Source: Paludibacteraceae bacterium (lineage in GTDB: Bacteria; Bacteroidota; Bacteroidia; Bacteroidales; Paludibacteraceae). From it: a stretch of 63,018 nt of DNA. Below the pieces are notes generated by a model. It made no database searches. It was given only the letters and a program-made list of their open reading frames with translations, and was not told the DNA's origin. The first letter of the stretch is position 1; each line of letters starts with the position of its first letter. Location of the stretch: positions 1 through 63,018 of the forward strand of contig CAJOFV010000002.1 in the NCBI GenBank assembly GCA_905233925.1, given 5' to 3'. Position numbers and translations under genes: made by a program. Below, in pieces: positions 30,880-41,402 of the stretch.

Positions 30880-32235
30880 ATGCCCAGCCGCTCGGCACAT
30901 CGATTTTTATCACTTGGCATCATTTGCCTGATATATGTATCGCCTGTTTTTGCGGGCGATACTATTTATGTGATGAGCGATACCTATGCCGGCGTTGCCA
31001 AGGATACTTTCAAACTCCAAAACCAACAATCTGCCGTTGATAATGACGACCTGCTCCTGCAATTAGTCGCGCAGCAAAGCCACGAAATATTCATTCGGGA
31101 CTCTATCCGCCAAGACTCTCTTTTGCAGCAACTTATCCTGCGGGATTCCGCGCTACAAGCTGAATTAACCGCCTTGCAGGATCGCCTCATTAAGACTCAA
31201 GACTCCATCCGAAAACTCCAGGAATTACTCCATCCGACACCTCCCGCTGAAGAACTGTCAACTGCCAACTCCCAACTGTCAACTGACATTGACCCCTTGC
31301 AGCAGGAGATTGACTCGCTCTCACGCGAATTGGCGGATAAGATTTACATCAATCGTGCCGGTATTGAAAAGTCCATCTTCCGCGATCTCGATGCAGATTT
31401 AGAAGACGTCTCACGCAACCTCCGCGAGCGATATTCCCACTGGTACAAGGAGGCAAATCTCATGGCGCAATTCACCCAAAACTATATCTCACCCAACTGG
31501 TATAAAGGCGGTAACAGCCAATTCGCCATCTTGAACATTGCCAAGGGACAAATCAATTACCGCAAAGACCGTATCACGTGGGAGAACCTCGGCGAATGGC
31601 GTGCCGGCGTCACCACCACACCGGGCGACACGCTTCGCAAATACAATGTCACCGACGACATGTTCCGACTCTATAGTAAATTTGGCTATCAAATCGTCCC
31701 GAAACTATACGCCGTTGCTTCCGTCGAGTTGAATACCACACTCTGGAACGTCTGGAATGAAAACCAATCTACCGTTAAAACGGCGTTCATGACGCCTGCT
31801 AAATTCTATATCCATGGCGGTTTGGATTATCGACCCATCGAGGACCTCAGTATCTACTTTGCACCAGCTACATACAAGCTCGTCTATGCACACTTTGGCG
31901 ATGGCGATAGTATCCACAACGTCAACGTCACTAACTACGGCATAAAAGCCGGAGAACAGCTCCTCAGCGAATTTGGTAGCACCTTGCGCGTACAGTGGAG
32001 ATGGCACCCTGTGCGTGAGTTCGGACTCGATACGGAGTTTTACCTCTATACCAATTATAAAACTGTTGAAATTGATTGGGAAATCAATGGCGAATTCTAC
32101 ATCAACCGTTTCTTAAGTATTCGCTTGATGCTCCATCCTCGTTTTGATTCCGCATATATTGCAGAAGGCGATACCAAACCAAAAATCCAGTTCAAAGAAC
32201 TGCTATCCATTGGATTCTCCCATAAGTTCCGCTAA
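30880..32235 (+). CDS. DUF3078-like outer-membrane protein with N-terminal coiled coil
   Basis: YISPNWYKGGNSQFAILNIAKGQINYRKD; similar to 38030-39190. Confidence 0.7.
   Translation: MPSRSAHRFLSLGIICLIYVSPVFAGDTIYVMSDTYAGVAKDTFKLQNQQSAVDNDDLLLQLVAQQSHEIFIRDSIRQDSLLQQLILRDSALQAELTALQDRLIKTQDSIRKLQELLHPTPPAEELSTANSQLSTDIDPLQQEIDSLSRELADKIYINRAGIEKSIFRDLDADLEDVSRNLRERYSHWYKEANLMAQFTQNYISPNWYKGGNSQFAILNIAKGQINYRKDRITWENLGEWRAGVTTTPGDTLRKYNVTDDMFRLYSKFGYQIVPKLYAVASVELNTTLWNVWNENQSTVKTAFMTPAKFYIHGGLDYRPIEDLSIYFAPATYKLVYAHFGDGDSIHNVNVTNYGIKAGEQLLSEFGSTLRVQWRWHPVREFGLDTEFYLYTNYKTVEIDWEINGEFYINRFLSIRLMLHPRFDSAYIAEGDTKPKIQFKELLSIGFSHKFR
31253..31294 (+). repeat. 7-bp array inside a CDS: AACTGTC AACTGCC AACTCCC AACTGTC AACTGAC ATTGACC
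   Basis: Read directly. Confidence 0.85.
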
Positions 32236-32778
32236 ACGCTCCCAACGCAAGATAGCGTCGTGACCGTATTTCCAGATATTCTCCCGAATCTTGGCAATCG
32301 ACACTTCTTCGCCCAAGTGAGATTTGGAATAGAATTTATCGGCATAGCAGATAATGCGCTCCGCAAGCGATTCCGGCAGATAATCTTTCACCGGAATAGG
32401 CAAATCTTCACGAATAACCTGCTCCATCGTTATACCGCTCCCCGTGTGACGCTCAGCCACAAATGCGTGCTGAGGCAGACCCTCATTCCGCAATAACTCT
32501 GCACCCAAATACCCGTGTTCAATGTACTTGTGAGACCCGACACAATGAATCTTCGGCGCATCGCAGTAGATAATCCCTATATCATGCAGCATTGCCGCCT
32601 CCGAGAGAAATTCTCGATTCACAATCTCGCCTTTCTCATTCCCAATCGTCTCCCAGTCTGGGTGCGCATCCAATATCCGCATTGCTCGGTCACGAACTTG
32701 CTCCGAGTGTACTAACAACACCTCTTTCAACGCTGGCGAATCACCGTAATATTTATCAATCAATAAATACGGATCCAC
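32203..32778 (-). CDS. HD-domain phosphohydrolase
   Basis: HSEQVRDRAMRIL, MLHDIGIIYCDAPKIH, ERHTGSG. Confidence 0.85.
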   Translation of the reverse strand: MDPYLLIDKYYGDSPALKEVLLVHSEQVRDRAMRILDAHPDWETIGNEKGEIVNREFLSEAAMLHDIGIIYCDAPKIHCVGSHKYIEHGYLGAELLRNEGLPQHAFVAERHTGSGITMEQVIREDLPIPVKDYLPESLAERIICYADKFYSKSHLGEEVSIAKIRENIWKYGHDAILRWERLAELMGESNG

Positions 32779-32786
32779 AATAATCC

Positions 32787-32814
32787 TAAATCTTAAATCT
32801 TAAATCCTAAATAT
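32787..32814. repeat. 7-bp array TAAATCT x2, TAAATCC, TAAATAT
   Basis: Read directly. Confidence 0.85.
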
Positions 32815-32820
32815 CTTTTC

Positions 32821-33720
32821 TCAACGCAGCCCGTTGAGAAAAGATCTCGTATCCATCCGTTTCTTGCCGGCTGCCTGCAGCTCTAATATATCCACGTATC
32901 CGTCTTTACACGGCACAATAATATGCCCTTTCGCCGATGCCACCGGACTGACAGCTGCCTTAAATACCTTCACAACATTCCCGTTCCACATCATCCACGC
33001 ACCGGGGTAGGGACTCAATCCGCGAACAAAATTCTTTATCTCGGTTGCAGTCTTGCTAAAGTCTATCTCGCACGTCTCTTTGAAGATTTTTGGAGCAGGT
33101 TTTAAGTCTGGTAATTCCGGCTGCGGTACCACTGGAAGAGGCTTGCCCTCACGGTCACATTCCTCGATAAGACGCACTGTCCGAAGCACTATATCCCGAC
33201 TTAACGCCATCAGCCGATCATGCACGCTACCGACATCTTCATCTTCGCCAATCGCTATCCGTTCTTGCAAAATCATGTTGCCAGTATCTATCTCATGTTT
33301 AAGCATGAACGTTGTCAGTCCCGTCTCTTTCTCGCCATTGATAACAGCCCAGTTTATCGGGGCGGCACCGCGGTATTGAGGTAGCAACGAACCGTGTACG
33401 TTGAATGTGCCGAGCCGGGGCATTGCCCATACAACTTCCGGCAACATGCGAAACGCTGTAACAATCTGCAAATCAGCCTTATAGCTGCGCAACTCTTCCA
33501 CAAACGCTTCGTCTTTCAGTTTTTCCGGCTGCAATACCGGCAACCCCTGTGACAAAGCATATTGTTTGACGGCGGAGAACTGCACCTGATGCCCGCGTCC
33601 GGCGGGTTTGTCGGGCATAGTGACAACGGCGACTACGTTGTAGTCATTCTCAATCAACGCCTGCAAGCCTGCCACGGCAAACTCCGGCGTTCCCATGTAG
33701 ATTATCCGTAAATGATGCAT
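32821..33720 (-). CDS. fmt: Methionyl-tRNA formyltransferase
   Basis: IYMGTPEFAVAGL, FNVHGSLLPQYRGAAPINWAVINGE. Confidence 0.96.
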   Translation of the reverse strand: MHHLRIIYMGTPEFAVAGLQALIENDYNVVAVVTMPDKPAGRGHQVQFSAVKQYALSQGLPVLQPEKLKDEAFVEELRSYKADLQIVTAFRMLPEVVWAMPRLGTFNVHGSLLPQYRGAAPINWAVINGEKETGLTTFMLKHEIDTGNMILQERIAIGEDEDVGSVHDRLMALSRDIVLRTVRLIEECDREGKPLPVVPQPELPDLKPAPKIFKETCEIDFSKTATEIKNFVRGLSPYPGAWMMWNGNVVKVFKAAVSPVASAKGHIIVPCKDGYVDILELQAAGKKRMDTRSFLNGLR

Positions 33721-33726
33721 CGTGAA

Positions 33727-34581
33727 TTAAAGCTTTCCGCCTTGTCCCCAAGATAACTTGTCTTTCAGCGATTGAATGAAACTGTTTTGACCGATTTGCA
33801 CGAGTTTGACGGTGTAAGAGGCTTTGCGGATTTGCAGGCTGATATCCTGTGACATGACCTGGCTGCGGCCGTCTACACTGATAAGGTAACTTCCTGTACG
33901 TGATTTCACCGTCAAATCAATGACCCAGTCATCCGGAATAACCAGCGGACGGACATTGAGACTGTGTGTCGCAATCGGTGAAATGATGACCCCGCGAGCC
34001 TGTGGCACCATCAACGGACCGCCAATACTGAGATTGTAGGCCGTAGAGCCGGTAGGCGTTGCAAGCAGCAGGCCATCCGCTTCGTATTGATGCAGCAGTT
34101 CACCGTTAATGCGGGCTTCAATGGAAATCATACTGCTCAAGCCGTACTTCATCACTGCTATCTCGTTCAGCGCATTGGGTGCCATAATCAGCCCGTCGCG
34201 CGAAGTCTCTACATGCAGCAGCGTGCGTTGCTCGATGGTATAGTGCCCTTTGATGAGCTGATCCATAATGACATCAACATTTTTCGTTTGTACGTCCGCC
34301 AAAAAGCCGAGACGTCCGCAGTTGATGCCCAAAATGGGGATATTACTGTCGCCGAGAGCAGCTGCAGTAGTCAAAAATGTGCCGTCACCGCCAACAGACA
34401 ACGCAAAGTCAATCGGCTCAAGGGCGTTTGTGTACAACGGATACTCACGAAGGTTCAATTCCTGTCGCAGTTCTTGTGACAGCACGACACCAACGCCTCG
34501 CAGTTGCATGAACTCTAAAATATGTTGCACCTCGTTCAAGGTGTTGGATTTCATCGCGTTTCCAAAGATGGCAATTGTCAT
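33727..34581 (-). CDS. nadK: NAD kinase
   Basis: SVGGDGTFLTTAA, INCGRLGFLAD, TPTGSTAYNLSIGG; start at 34581. Confidence 0.95.
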   Translation of the reverse strand: MTIAIFGNAMKSNTLNEVQHILEFMQLRGVGVVLSQELRQELNLREYPLYTNALEPIDFALSVGGDGTFLTTAAALGDSNIPILGINCGRLGFLADVQTKNVDVIMDQLIKGHYTIEQRTLLHVETSRDGLIMAPNALNEIAVMKYGLSSMISIEARINGELLHQYEADGLLLATPTGSTAYNLSIGGPLMVPQARGVIISPIATHSLNVRPLVIPDDWVIDLTVKSRTGSYLISVDGRSQVMSQDISLQIRKASYTVKLVQIGQNSFIQSLKDKLSWGQGGKL

Positions 34582-34598
34582 AATTCTTAAATTTGCCG

Positions 34599-34630
34599 CA
34601 AAATTACTACAAAAAGATGACATAGACAAA
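34599..34630 (-). promoter_or_regulatory. Promoter TTTG-N20-TAATTTTG upstream of nadK
   Basis: Motif match. Confidence 0.75.
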
Positions 34631-34657
34631 TATTTTATTGTAAAAACGCAGTTTTTA

Positions 34658-34689
34658 TTTGTGTATATCAAAAAAAAGTTGTAATTTTG
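34658..34689 (+). promoter_or_regulatory. Promoter TTTG-N20-TAATTTTG upstream of pdxJ
   Basis: Motif match. Confidence 0.75.
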
Positions 34690-34708
34690 CGGCGTAATAT
34701 GTGAAATT

Positions 34709-35434
34709 ATGGCAAAACTCAGTGTAAATATCAACAAAGTGGCTACCCTGCGCAACGCGCGCGGAGCCAATACGCCCGATGTCGAGAAGTTCGCTTTGGA
34801 CTGCGAACTGTTTGGCGCACAGGGAATTACAGTCCATCCGCGTCCCGATGAACGCCATATCCGCAAGGAGGACGTTTATCAGCTCAAGTCGTTAATCAAG
34901 ACCGAACTCAATGTGGAGGGAAACCCCACGGAGGAGTTTATGGAGCTTGTAATGGACGTTTGTCCCGACCAGGTAACGCTTGTGCCGGATTCGCCGACAC
35001 AGCTTACCAGTAACCATGGCTGGAATGTCCGTCATTACCTCAATTATTTGCAGGCCATTGTGGACGAACTTCACTCCAAACGTATCCGCGTCAGCATTTT
35101 TGTCGATGCCAACGTTGAAATGGTGGAGTATGCCAAGAAAACCGGTGCAGACCGCGTAGAGATTTATACCGGTCCGTATGTGAAACTCTTCGAACTCAGT
35201 CCCGAACGGGCGCTCGATTACCTGCGTCCTGCGGCTGAAAAAGCACGCGAGTTGGGGCTTGGTGTGAATATGGGGCATGACCTCAATATGGAAAATCTTC
35301 GCCCGCTGATTAAGGCATTCCCCTGGGTGGCTGAGGTTAGTATCGGTCATGCAATTATTTCCGATTCCCTCTATTTGGGCATTCAGGAAACAATCAAACG
35401 CTACCGCGAAGCGTTGGAAATCGACGCCCAATAA
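34709..35434 (+). CDS. pdxJ: Pyridoxine 5'-phosphate synthase
   Basis: LSVNINKVATLRNARG, GITVHPRPDERHI, VSIFVDAN, GHDLNMEN. Confidence 0.96.
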   Translation: MAKLSVNINKVATLRNARGANTPDVEKFALDCELFGAQGITVHPRPDERHIRKEDVYQLKSLIKTELNVEGNPTEEFMELVMDVCPDQVTLVPDSPTQLTSNHGWNVRHYLNYLQAIVDELHSKRIRVSIFVDANVEMVEYAKKTGADRVEIYTGPYVKLFELSPERALDYLRPAAEKARELGLGVNMGHDLNMENLRPLIKAFPWVAEVSIGHAIISDSLYLGIQETIKRYREALEIDAQ

Positions 35435-35437
35435 TTT

Positions 35438-35469
35438 TCAAATTCTCAAATTCTCAAATCTTCAAATAA
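35438..35469. repeat. 8-bp array TCAAATTC x2, TCAAATCT, TCAAATAA
   Basis: Read directly. Confidence 0.85.
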
Positions 35470-35475
35470 AAACGT

Positions 35476-36168
35476 ATGTTTTTGCAAATTGATACATTGG
35501 ATGCGATGGTGGAGAACCTCGCAGTTGTAGAAGAACCCGTGCAAGAGTCTATCAATCTGTGGACGATGGCAGCCTATGGCGGTTGGATTATGATTATCCT
35601 CGCTTTGCTGCTGGCGTGGGGAGTTTATATTTTTATTGAGCGTATGGTGGTGCTCAAATCCGCTACCAAAGAGGATACATCGTTTATGGACCGTATCCAT
35701 GATTATATCCACGAGGGTAAGATGGATTCTGCTGTTAACCTCTGTAAGCAAACTGATACACCGGCTTCGCGCATGATTGAAAAGGGTATTTCTCGTATTG
35801 GTCGTCCGATGCAGGATGTGCAGGTGGCGATTGAGAATGTTGGTAATCTCGAGGTTGGCAAACTGGAAAAAGGCCTTGTAATCATGGCAACTATTGCTGC
35901 CGGAGCACCGATGCTTGGTTTCTTGGGAACGGTGCTTGGTATGGTTCAAACCTTCTTTAATATGGCGCAGAATGCCAGTGGCGTGATTGAGATGTCTGCG
36001 CTGAGTGAAGGTATGTATCAGGCGATGGTGACCACTATTGGCGGTCTCATTGTCGGTATTCTGGCAATGTTTGCCTACAACTTCCTCGTTGCGCGTATTG
36101 ACCGTGTCGTTCGCGGTCTCGAATCCCGCACGCTTGAGTTTATGGATCTCCTCAACGAACCGGCCTAA
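35476..36168 (+). CDS. exbB: MotA/TolQ/ExbB proton channel family protein
   Basis: GAPMLGFLGTVLGMVQTF, MVTTIGGLIVGILAMFAYN. Confidence 0.93.
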   Translation: MFLQIDTLDAMVENLAVVEEPVQESINLWTMAAYGGWIMIILALLLAWGVYIFIERMVVLKSATKEDTSFMDRIHDYIHEGKMDSAVNLCKQTDTPASRMIEKGISRIGRPMQDVQVAIENVGNLEVGKLEKGLVIMATIAAGAPMLGFLGTVLGMVQTFFNMAQNASGVIEMSALSEGMYQAMVTTIGGLIVGILAMFAYNFLVARIDRVVRGLESRTLEFMDLLNEPA

Positions 36169-36191
36169 TCTTCAAATTTTCAAATCATTAA

Positions 36192-36608
36192 ATGTCACTG
36201 AAAAGAAGAAATAGGGTAGAGGCGACCTTCGCGATGTCCAGCATGACGGACTTGATTTTCCTCTTGCTGCTCTTTTTTGTGATGGCATCAACCATGTCCT
36301 CGCCCAATGATATTAAGATAAATCTTCCGCAGGCGAAAGCGAGAACCAACACCAAACAAGTGGTTGCCAAAGTGTCGATTGACAATCTGGGCAATTACTT
36401 TGTGGCACTTGGGCGCGAGAAACCCGTTGCTATCAATGTGGAGGACTTGGAGAGCTATTTGTGCGGCATTCAGCAAATGGATTCCGCAATGTATATTGCC
36501 CTACATGCAGACCAAGACATCGCTTATAAGGAAGTGGTAAACGTGCTGGACATCGCCAATCAGCACAAGATGAAACTCGTCATTGCTACGAGACACAATG
36601 GTCAGTAA
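36192..36608 (+). CDS. exbD: ExbD/TolR family protein
   Basis: MSSMTDLIFLLLLFFVMAS. Confidence 0.92.
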   Translation: MSLKRRNRVEATFAMSSMTDLIFLLLLFFVMASTMSSPNDIKINLPQAKARTNTKQVVAKVSIDNLGNYFVALGREKPVAINVEDLESYLCGIQQMDSAMYIALHADQDIAYKEVVNVLDIANQHKMKLVIATRHNGQ

Positions 36609-37416
36609 ACGCCGTTCAAATACAATTGCTGCTATCGGCACCGCACTCGTGATGCTGCTCTTGTTCTTGTTGCTGTGGTTTATCCGTATCTATTCAGTGC
36701 ATGAACAGGAAGACAATGGCATTGAGGTGGCGTTTGGTGTCGCTGAAGATGGAGGCGGTTTTCAGCCGCAGGAGTCCCAGGCGGCGCCGTCTGAATCTGT
36801 TTCACCTCCTCCGGCTCCCTCTCAACCATCTTCGAACGACTTGATGGTGCAGGATGACGAGGAATCGTTGGCGCTCCAACGCCAGCGCGATGCGGAAGAA
36901 AAAGCCCGTCAGCAGGCGGAAGCCGAACGTTTGCAAAAGCAGCGTGAAGAGCAGCAGCGTCTTGAAGCGGAGCGCCAGGTGCGCGAAAAAGCACTTGCCG
37001 AACAGCGTGCAAAGGAACAGGCGGCAATTGATAAAGCCAACCAATTCGGTTCGCTCTTTGGTAATAACGGTGCCGGAGCGGCTGGAAGTGGAGACACAGA
37101 GGGTGATACGCGTCGTGGCAATCCCGACGTAGGTTCCGGTTCTTCAGGCGGCACTTCTTGGTCATTGGCGGGACGTTCCTGCAAGAGCCTGCCTGCGCCG
37201 AGCAATAACTTCAGCCAGGAGGGCAAAGTTGTCGTAGCAATCATAGTGGACGGCAGCGGAAAAGTCGTAAGCGCCAAAGCAACCGAGGGAACAACTGTTT
37301 CCGACGACGCGACGATTCAGTTGGCGGTAAAAGCGGCATATAAAGCGGAGTTTTCCTTTACAGATCGGCCCGACAAACAGTTCGGTACGATCACCTATAT
37401 ATTCAAATATAAATAA
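36598..37416 (+). CDS. TonB-like energy transducer (TM, Glu/Gln-rich linker, TonB-C-like domain)
   Basis: Follows exbB/exbD; N-terminal TM and C-terminal periplasmic domain. Confidence 0.75.
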   Translation: MVSKRRSNTIAAIGTALVMLLLFLLLWFIRIYSVHEQEDNGIEVAFGVAEDGGGFQPQESQAAPSESVSPPPAPSQPSSNDLMVQDDEESLALQRQRDAEEKARQQAEAERLQKQREEQQRLEAERQVREKALAEQRAKEQAAIDKANQFGSLFGNNGAGAAGSGDTEGDTRRGNPDVGSGSSGGTSWSLAGRSCKSLPAPSNNFSQEGKVVVAIIVDGSGKVVSAKATEGTTVSDDATIQLAVKAAYKAEFSFTDRPDKQFGTITYIFKYK

Positions 37417-37425
37417 AGAGGAACT

Positions 37426-37953
37426 ATGAACTATCTATTTTTGGACAACGGCTTCGAGGAAATAGAGGCCATCACGACAATCGACCTTTTGAGACGTGCA
37501 AACATCGCGCTTACGACGGTTTCCATTACCGGAAAACCGATGGTCTTAGGGGCACATAACATCGCCGTGGAGGCTGACGGCTTGTTTGAAAATGTGGATT
37601 TTGACGATGCCGAAATGCTTATTTTGCCTGGTGGTCAAACCCATTTGGACCAGCACAACGGCTTGCGTGAACTGCTTGTGCAGCATAACGATGCCGGCAA
37701 GGAGATTGCTGCTATTTGTGCCGCGCCTTCTGTCTTGGGAAAACTCGGTATTCTCAAGGGTAAACAGGCGACTTGTTACCCCGGCTTTGAATCCTTCCTC
37801 GGCGAGAGTTACGTGGGTGGCTTGGTCGTGGAGTCAAAGAACATCATCACAGCCAAAGGTCCCGGCCTGGCAGCGGATTTCGCTTTCTGCATCATCGAGC
37901 ACATCAAAGGCTCTGACGTGGCAGACCAGGTCTATGATACCGCGCAATATTAA
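37426..37953 (+). CDS. DJ-1/PfpI family protein
   Basis: LFLDNGFEEIEAITTIDLLRRA, IAAICAAPSVLG. Confidence 0.92.
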   Translation: MNYLFLDNGFEEIEAITTIDLLRRANIALTTVSITGKPMVLGAHNIAVEADGLFENVDFDDAEMLILPGGQTHLDQHNGLRELLVQHNDAGKEIAAICAAPSVLGKLGILKGKQATCYPGFESFLGESYVGGLVVESKNIITAKGPGLAADFAFCIIEHIKGSDVADQVYDTAQY

Positions 37954-37964
37954 GAACAGACATC

Positions 37965-37996
37965 GACATATCGACATCTCGTCATATCGACATCTC
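37965..37996. repeat. 8-bp array GACATATC GACATCTC GTCATATC GACATCTC
   Basis: Read directly. Confidence 0.88.
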
Positions 37997-38029
37997 GAAA
38001 AAAATAATAACAACTAAAAAAACAAAACA

Positions 38030-39190
38030 ATGAAAAAATCTATTCTTCTTCTTGCTTGCACCATGTGTGCTGCAATGACTTTTGCCCAGGAGGCGGAAGC
38101 TCCGGCAGAGGCACCCGCTGAGGCTCCGAAACCGTGGAAAGTATCTGGTGTTGTCGGCTTGAACGCCAATGCAACAGGTCTGTGGAACTGGGCTGCCGGT
38201 GGTAACAACAACGTAGCCGGTGTAGCATTCGGTAAGGTTCGTTTGCTTTACGAAGAGAACAATCTTGCTTGGGAATCCAATCTGGACATTGAGTATGGTC
38301 TGAGTTGGGTGGACCAGAAGTTTGACAAACTTCAGAAAACGTCTGACCACTTGAAGTTTGACACCAAGTTTGGTTGGGAGTTCCATCCCACATGGTTCCT
38401 TACCGCATCGGCCGCTTTCCAGACACAGATGGATCTTGGTAAAACCTATCCCGGTGATGGTACCCCGAATGTAATCAACAGTATGATTCTTGCTCCGTCT
38501 TACACCGATATCTCTGTCGGTATTGACTGGAAAAAGAGCGTCAACGGCGCAGACTTCTCCCTTTACCTCTCGCCTATCGCAGGGCGTATCACAACCGCTT
38601 ACATTTCCGACAAGAACAACGACAAATACACCAAACAGATGGTAGAGGCGGGCGTTTACACCGATCCGGAGCAAACCTTCCGTCAAACTGTTCAGGAAAC
38701 ACAGGGTACTTGGTACTATGACGACAAGAACGTCAAACAGTACAAAAACGCCATTGGTGAGCTTGGCTTGAACTTCAAGGGTACTGTCAACTATGCTTAC
38801 AAAGACCTCAAAGTGGCTTCAACACTGACCCTCTTCACCCCGTATAAATGGGACAAGGTAAAAATGTACGAGTTTGATAATGGCGAAGGTGCTGCCAACT
38901 ATACCGTTTCGCAGATGAACGAAATGGCAGACAATGGTACTGACATCTCTACCGCTACTTATCTCGGCTACCGCGACAACAACCGTCGTTTCGGTAACTT
39001 CGATGTGGATTGGACAGTGATGGTTTCCTACCAGTTCCTCAAATGCCTCAACGTTACTCTCAGCACAGACCTTAAATATATCAACGGTCTCAAGATTGAC
39101 GGCAAACCGGATGAAAAAGGTGTCATTTATGCCAAGGAGCGCGTGCAGTTCATGGGCGTTCTCGGTATTGGCGTAGGTTACAGCTTCTAA
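38030..39190 (+). CDS. DUF3078-like outer-membrane protein
   Basis: WNWAAGGNNNVAGVAFGKVRLLYEENNLAWES. Confidence 0.75.
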   Translation: MKKSILLLACTMCAAMTFAQEAEAPAEAPAEAPKPWKVSGVVGLNANATGLWNWAAGGNNNVAGVAFGKVRLLYEENNLAWESNLDIEYGLSWVDQKFDKLQKTSDHLKFDTKFGWEFHPTWFLTASAAFQTQMDLGKTYPGDGTPNVINSMILAPSYTDISVGIDWKKSVNGADFSLYLSPIAGRITTAYISDKNNDKYTKQMVEAGVYTDPEQTFRQTVQETQGTWYYDDKNVKQYKNAIGELGLNFKGTVNYAYKDLKVASTLTLFTPYKWDKVKMYEFDNGEGAANYTVSQMNEMADNGTDISTATYLGYRDNNRRFGNFDVDWTVMVSYQFLKCLNVTLSTDLKYINGLKIDGKPDEKGVIYAKERVQFMGVLGIGVGYSF

Positions 39191-39468
39191 TGACTGAACT
39201 GGAAACACTGGAATCCTCTCTTAATGCGTTGCTATCTCGTTACTCCTCCTTGCAGGCTGATTATCAGGCACTGCAGGAGGAAAACGAGCGGCAGCGGAAT
39301 GAGATTTTGCGTACCCATTCGGAACTTGTTGCCTTGCAAGAGCAATACAAATCCCTTCGGATTGCCAAGTCGCTTTCCGGCAATCCTGAGCAGCAGGAGG
39401 TGGCGAAACGCCAACTGACAAACATCATCGCGCAAGTTGATAGAGCGCTGGAAATACTCAAACAATGA
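39190..39468 (+). CDS. Small coiled-coil protein (ZapA-associated, ZapB-like role possible)
   Basis: Heptad-rich; overlaps zapA start. Confidence 0.6.
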   Translation: MTELETLESSLNALLSRYSSLQADYQALQEENERQRNEILRTHSELVALQEQYKSLRIAKSLSGNPEQQEVAKRQLTNIIAQVDRALEILKQ

Positions 39469-39779
39469 GTGATATACAACATATTAACCTTAAATTGGAT
39501 ATCCACACTGTCGCGTTGGATGTGGAGCGCGAAAAGGAGCAAACCTATCGCGAAGCGGCGGAATGGTTGAACAAAAGGTATCAATTTTATGCGGCACGTT
39601 TTAGAAACGCTTCACCCGAGAAGCTCTGGATGTATGTCGCTTTGGAATCGGCGGTCGGACTGCATGCCGATGTACGGGCGAAATCCCTTGAACCCGTCAA
39701 ACAGAAACTGTCCGAATTAAACAATCGAATAAACGAGGCGCTTGCGCCTACAACAATATTGAACAATCATAAACAATAA
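39465..39779 (+). CDS. zapA: Cell division protein ZapA family
   Basis: Size, [22 protein letters not shown] and order zapA-rny. Confidence 0.7.
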   Translation: MSDIQHINLKLDIHTVALDVEREKEQTYREAAEWLNKRYQFYAARFRNASPEKLWMYVALESAVGLHADVRAKSLEPVKQKLSELNNRINEALAPTTILNNHKQ

Positions 39780-39793
39780 TAAACAATTCATTT

Positions 39794-41326
39794 ATGTCAA
39801 CAACAGTTTTATGCATTATTATAGGTGTTGCCGCATTTGCTTTGGGCATCGGCATTTTCTACCTGATTTCCCGCTTTACAGCGGTCAGCCTGATTAAAAA
39901 GGCTGAGGAAGAAGCGGAAATAATCAAAAAGAACAAGATTGTCGAGGCAAAGGAGAAATTCATCGCTCTCAAGCTTGAGCACGACAATCAGGTGCGTGCA
40001 GACGACCAGAAGAAACAGCAGCGTGAGCAGCAACTTCGTGATCGTGAGCAGCAGCTTAATTCCCGTCAGGGTGACTTGCAGCGTCAACAGAATGACCTTA
40101 ACAACCGTGCGCAACAAGTTGATAATCAGCAGAAAGCGCTCGAATTCAAGGCGCAGGAAATTGACAAAATGCACAAGCAGGCGCAGCATCAGTTGGAACA
40201 AATCTCCGGCATTTCCGCCGAGGAGGCAAAGAAACAACTCGTTGAGGCGATGCGGGACGAGGCCAAGACAGACGCAATGGCATTCATCAACGAAACGATG
40301 GACGAAGCCCGCCTGACTGCCAACAAGGAAGCCAAGAAGCTCATCATCCAGACCATTCAGCGCATCGCATCCGAAACAACAGTTGAGAATGCCGTTTCGA
40401 TTTTCCACATTGACAACGATGAAGTCAAAGGCCGTGTCATTGGTCGCGAAGGCCGTAATATTCGCGCTTTGGAGGCAGCAACAGGCGTTGAAATCGTCGT
40501 GGACGACACCCCTGAAGCCATCACCATTTCCGGTTACGACCCCATTCGCCGTGAGATTGCGCGGCTCTCGCTCCACCAGCTCGTGCAGGACGGACGTATT
40601 CACCCCGCTCGCATTGAGGAAGTCGTTGCAAAAGTCACCAAGCAGGTAGAGGAAGAGATTATCGAGACCGGTAAACGCACCACGATTGACCTTGGCGTGC
40701 ATGGTTTGCATCCGGAACTCATCCGCCTCGTCGGCAAGATGAAATACCGCTCCTCATACGGACAGAACCTGCTCCAACACTCGCGCGAAACGGCTAACCT
40801 GTGTGGGGCTATGGCTGCCGAATTGGGTTTGAACACCAAGAAAGCCCGCCGTGCAGGACTTCTTCACGACATTGGCAAAGTGGCGGAAGAATATGCTGAC
40901 CTCCCGCACGCGGAAGCCGGTATGAAACTTTGCGAGCAGTATGGCGAAAAGCCTGATATCTGCAATGCCGTTGGTGCCCACCACGACGAATGTGAGATGG
41001 AAACGCTCATCGCTCCGATTGTACAGGCATGTGACGCCATTTCAGGTGCCCGTCCGGGTGCCCGTCGTGAGATTGTGGAGACTTATGTAAAGCGTCTCAA
41101 CGACCTTGAGAATATGGCGATGTCCTTCCCCGGCGTAGTGAAGACTTATGCCCTGCAGGCAGGCCGCGAACTCCGCGTTATTGTCGGTGCGGACAAGATT
41201 TCCGACAAGGACACCGAGCTCCTTTCCTTCGATCTCGCCAAGCGTATTCAGGACGAAATGACTTATCCCGGACAAGTCAAAGTGACCGTCATTCGCGAAA
41301 CCCGCGCAGTCAACTACGCAAAATAA
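39794..41326 (+). CDS. rny: Ribonuclease Y
   Basis: N-terminal TM/coiled coil, KH ([17 protein letters not shown]), HD ([12 protein letters not shown]). Confidence 0.97.
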   Translation: MSTTVLCIIIGVAAFALGIGIFYLISRFTAVSLIKKAEEEAEIIKKNKIVEAKEKFIALKLEHDNQVRADDQKKQQREQQLRDREQQLNSRQGDLQRQQNDLNNRAQQVDNQQKALEFKAQEIDKMHKQAQHQLEQISGISAEEAKKQLVEAMRDEAKTDAMAFINETMDEARLTANKEAKKLIIQTIQRIASETTVENAVSIFHIDNDEVKGRVIGREGRNIRALEAATGVEIVVDDTPEAITISGYDPIRREIARLSLHQLVQDGRIHPARIEEVVAKVTKQVEEEIIETGKRTTIDLGVHGLHPELIRLVGKMKYRSSYGQNLLQHSRETANLCGAMAAELGLNTKKARRAGLLHDIGKVAEEYADLPHAEAGMKLCEQYGEKPDICNAVGAHHDECEMETLIAPIVQACDAISGARPGARREIVETYVKRLNDLENMAMSFPGVVKTYALQAGRELRVIVGADKISDKDTELLSFDLAKRIQDEMTYPGQVKVTVIRETRAVNYAK

Positions 41327-41332
41327 TAGTAC

Positions 41333-41363
41333 AAAAAAAGCCGCCATCGTGGCGGCTTTTTTT
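41333..41363 (+). terminator. AAAAAAAGCCGCC-atcg-GGCGGCTTTTTTT (bidirectional)
   Basis: Perfect hairpin plus A/T runs. Confidence 0.9.
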
Positions 41364-41402
41364 ATTCATTCACTCATTCAATCTTTCACTCCTTAATATA
41401 TA

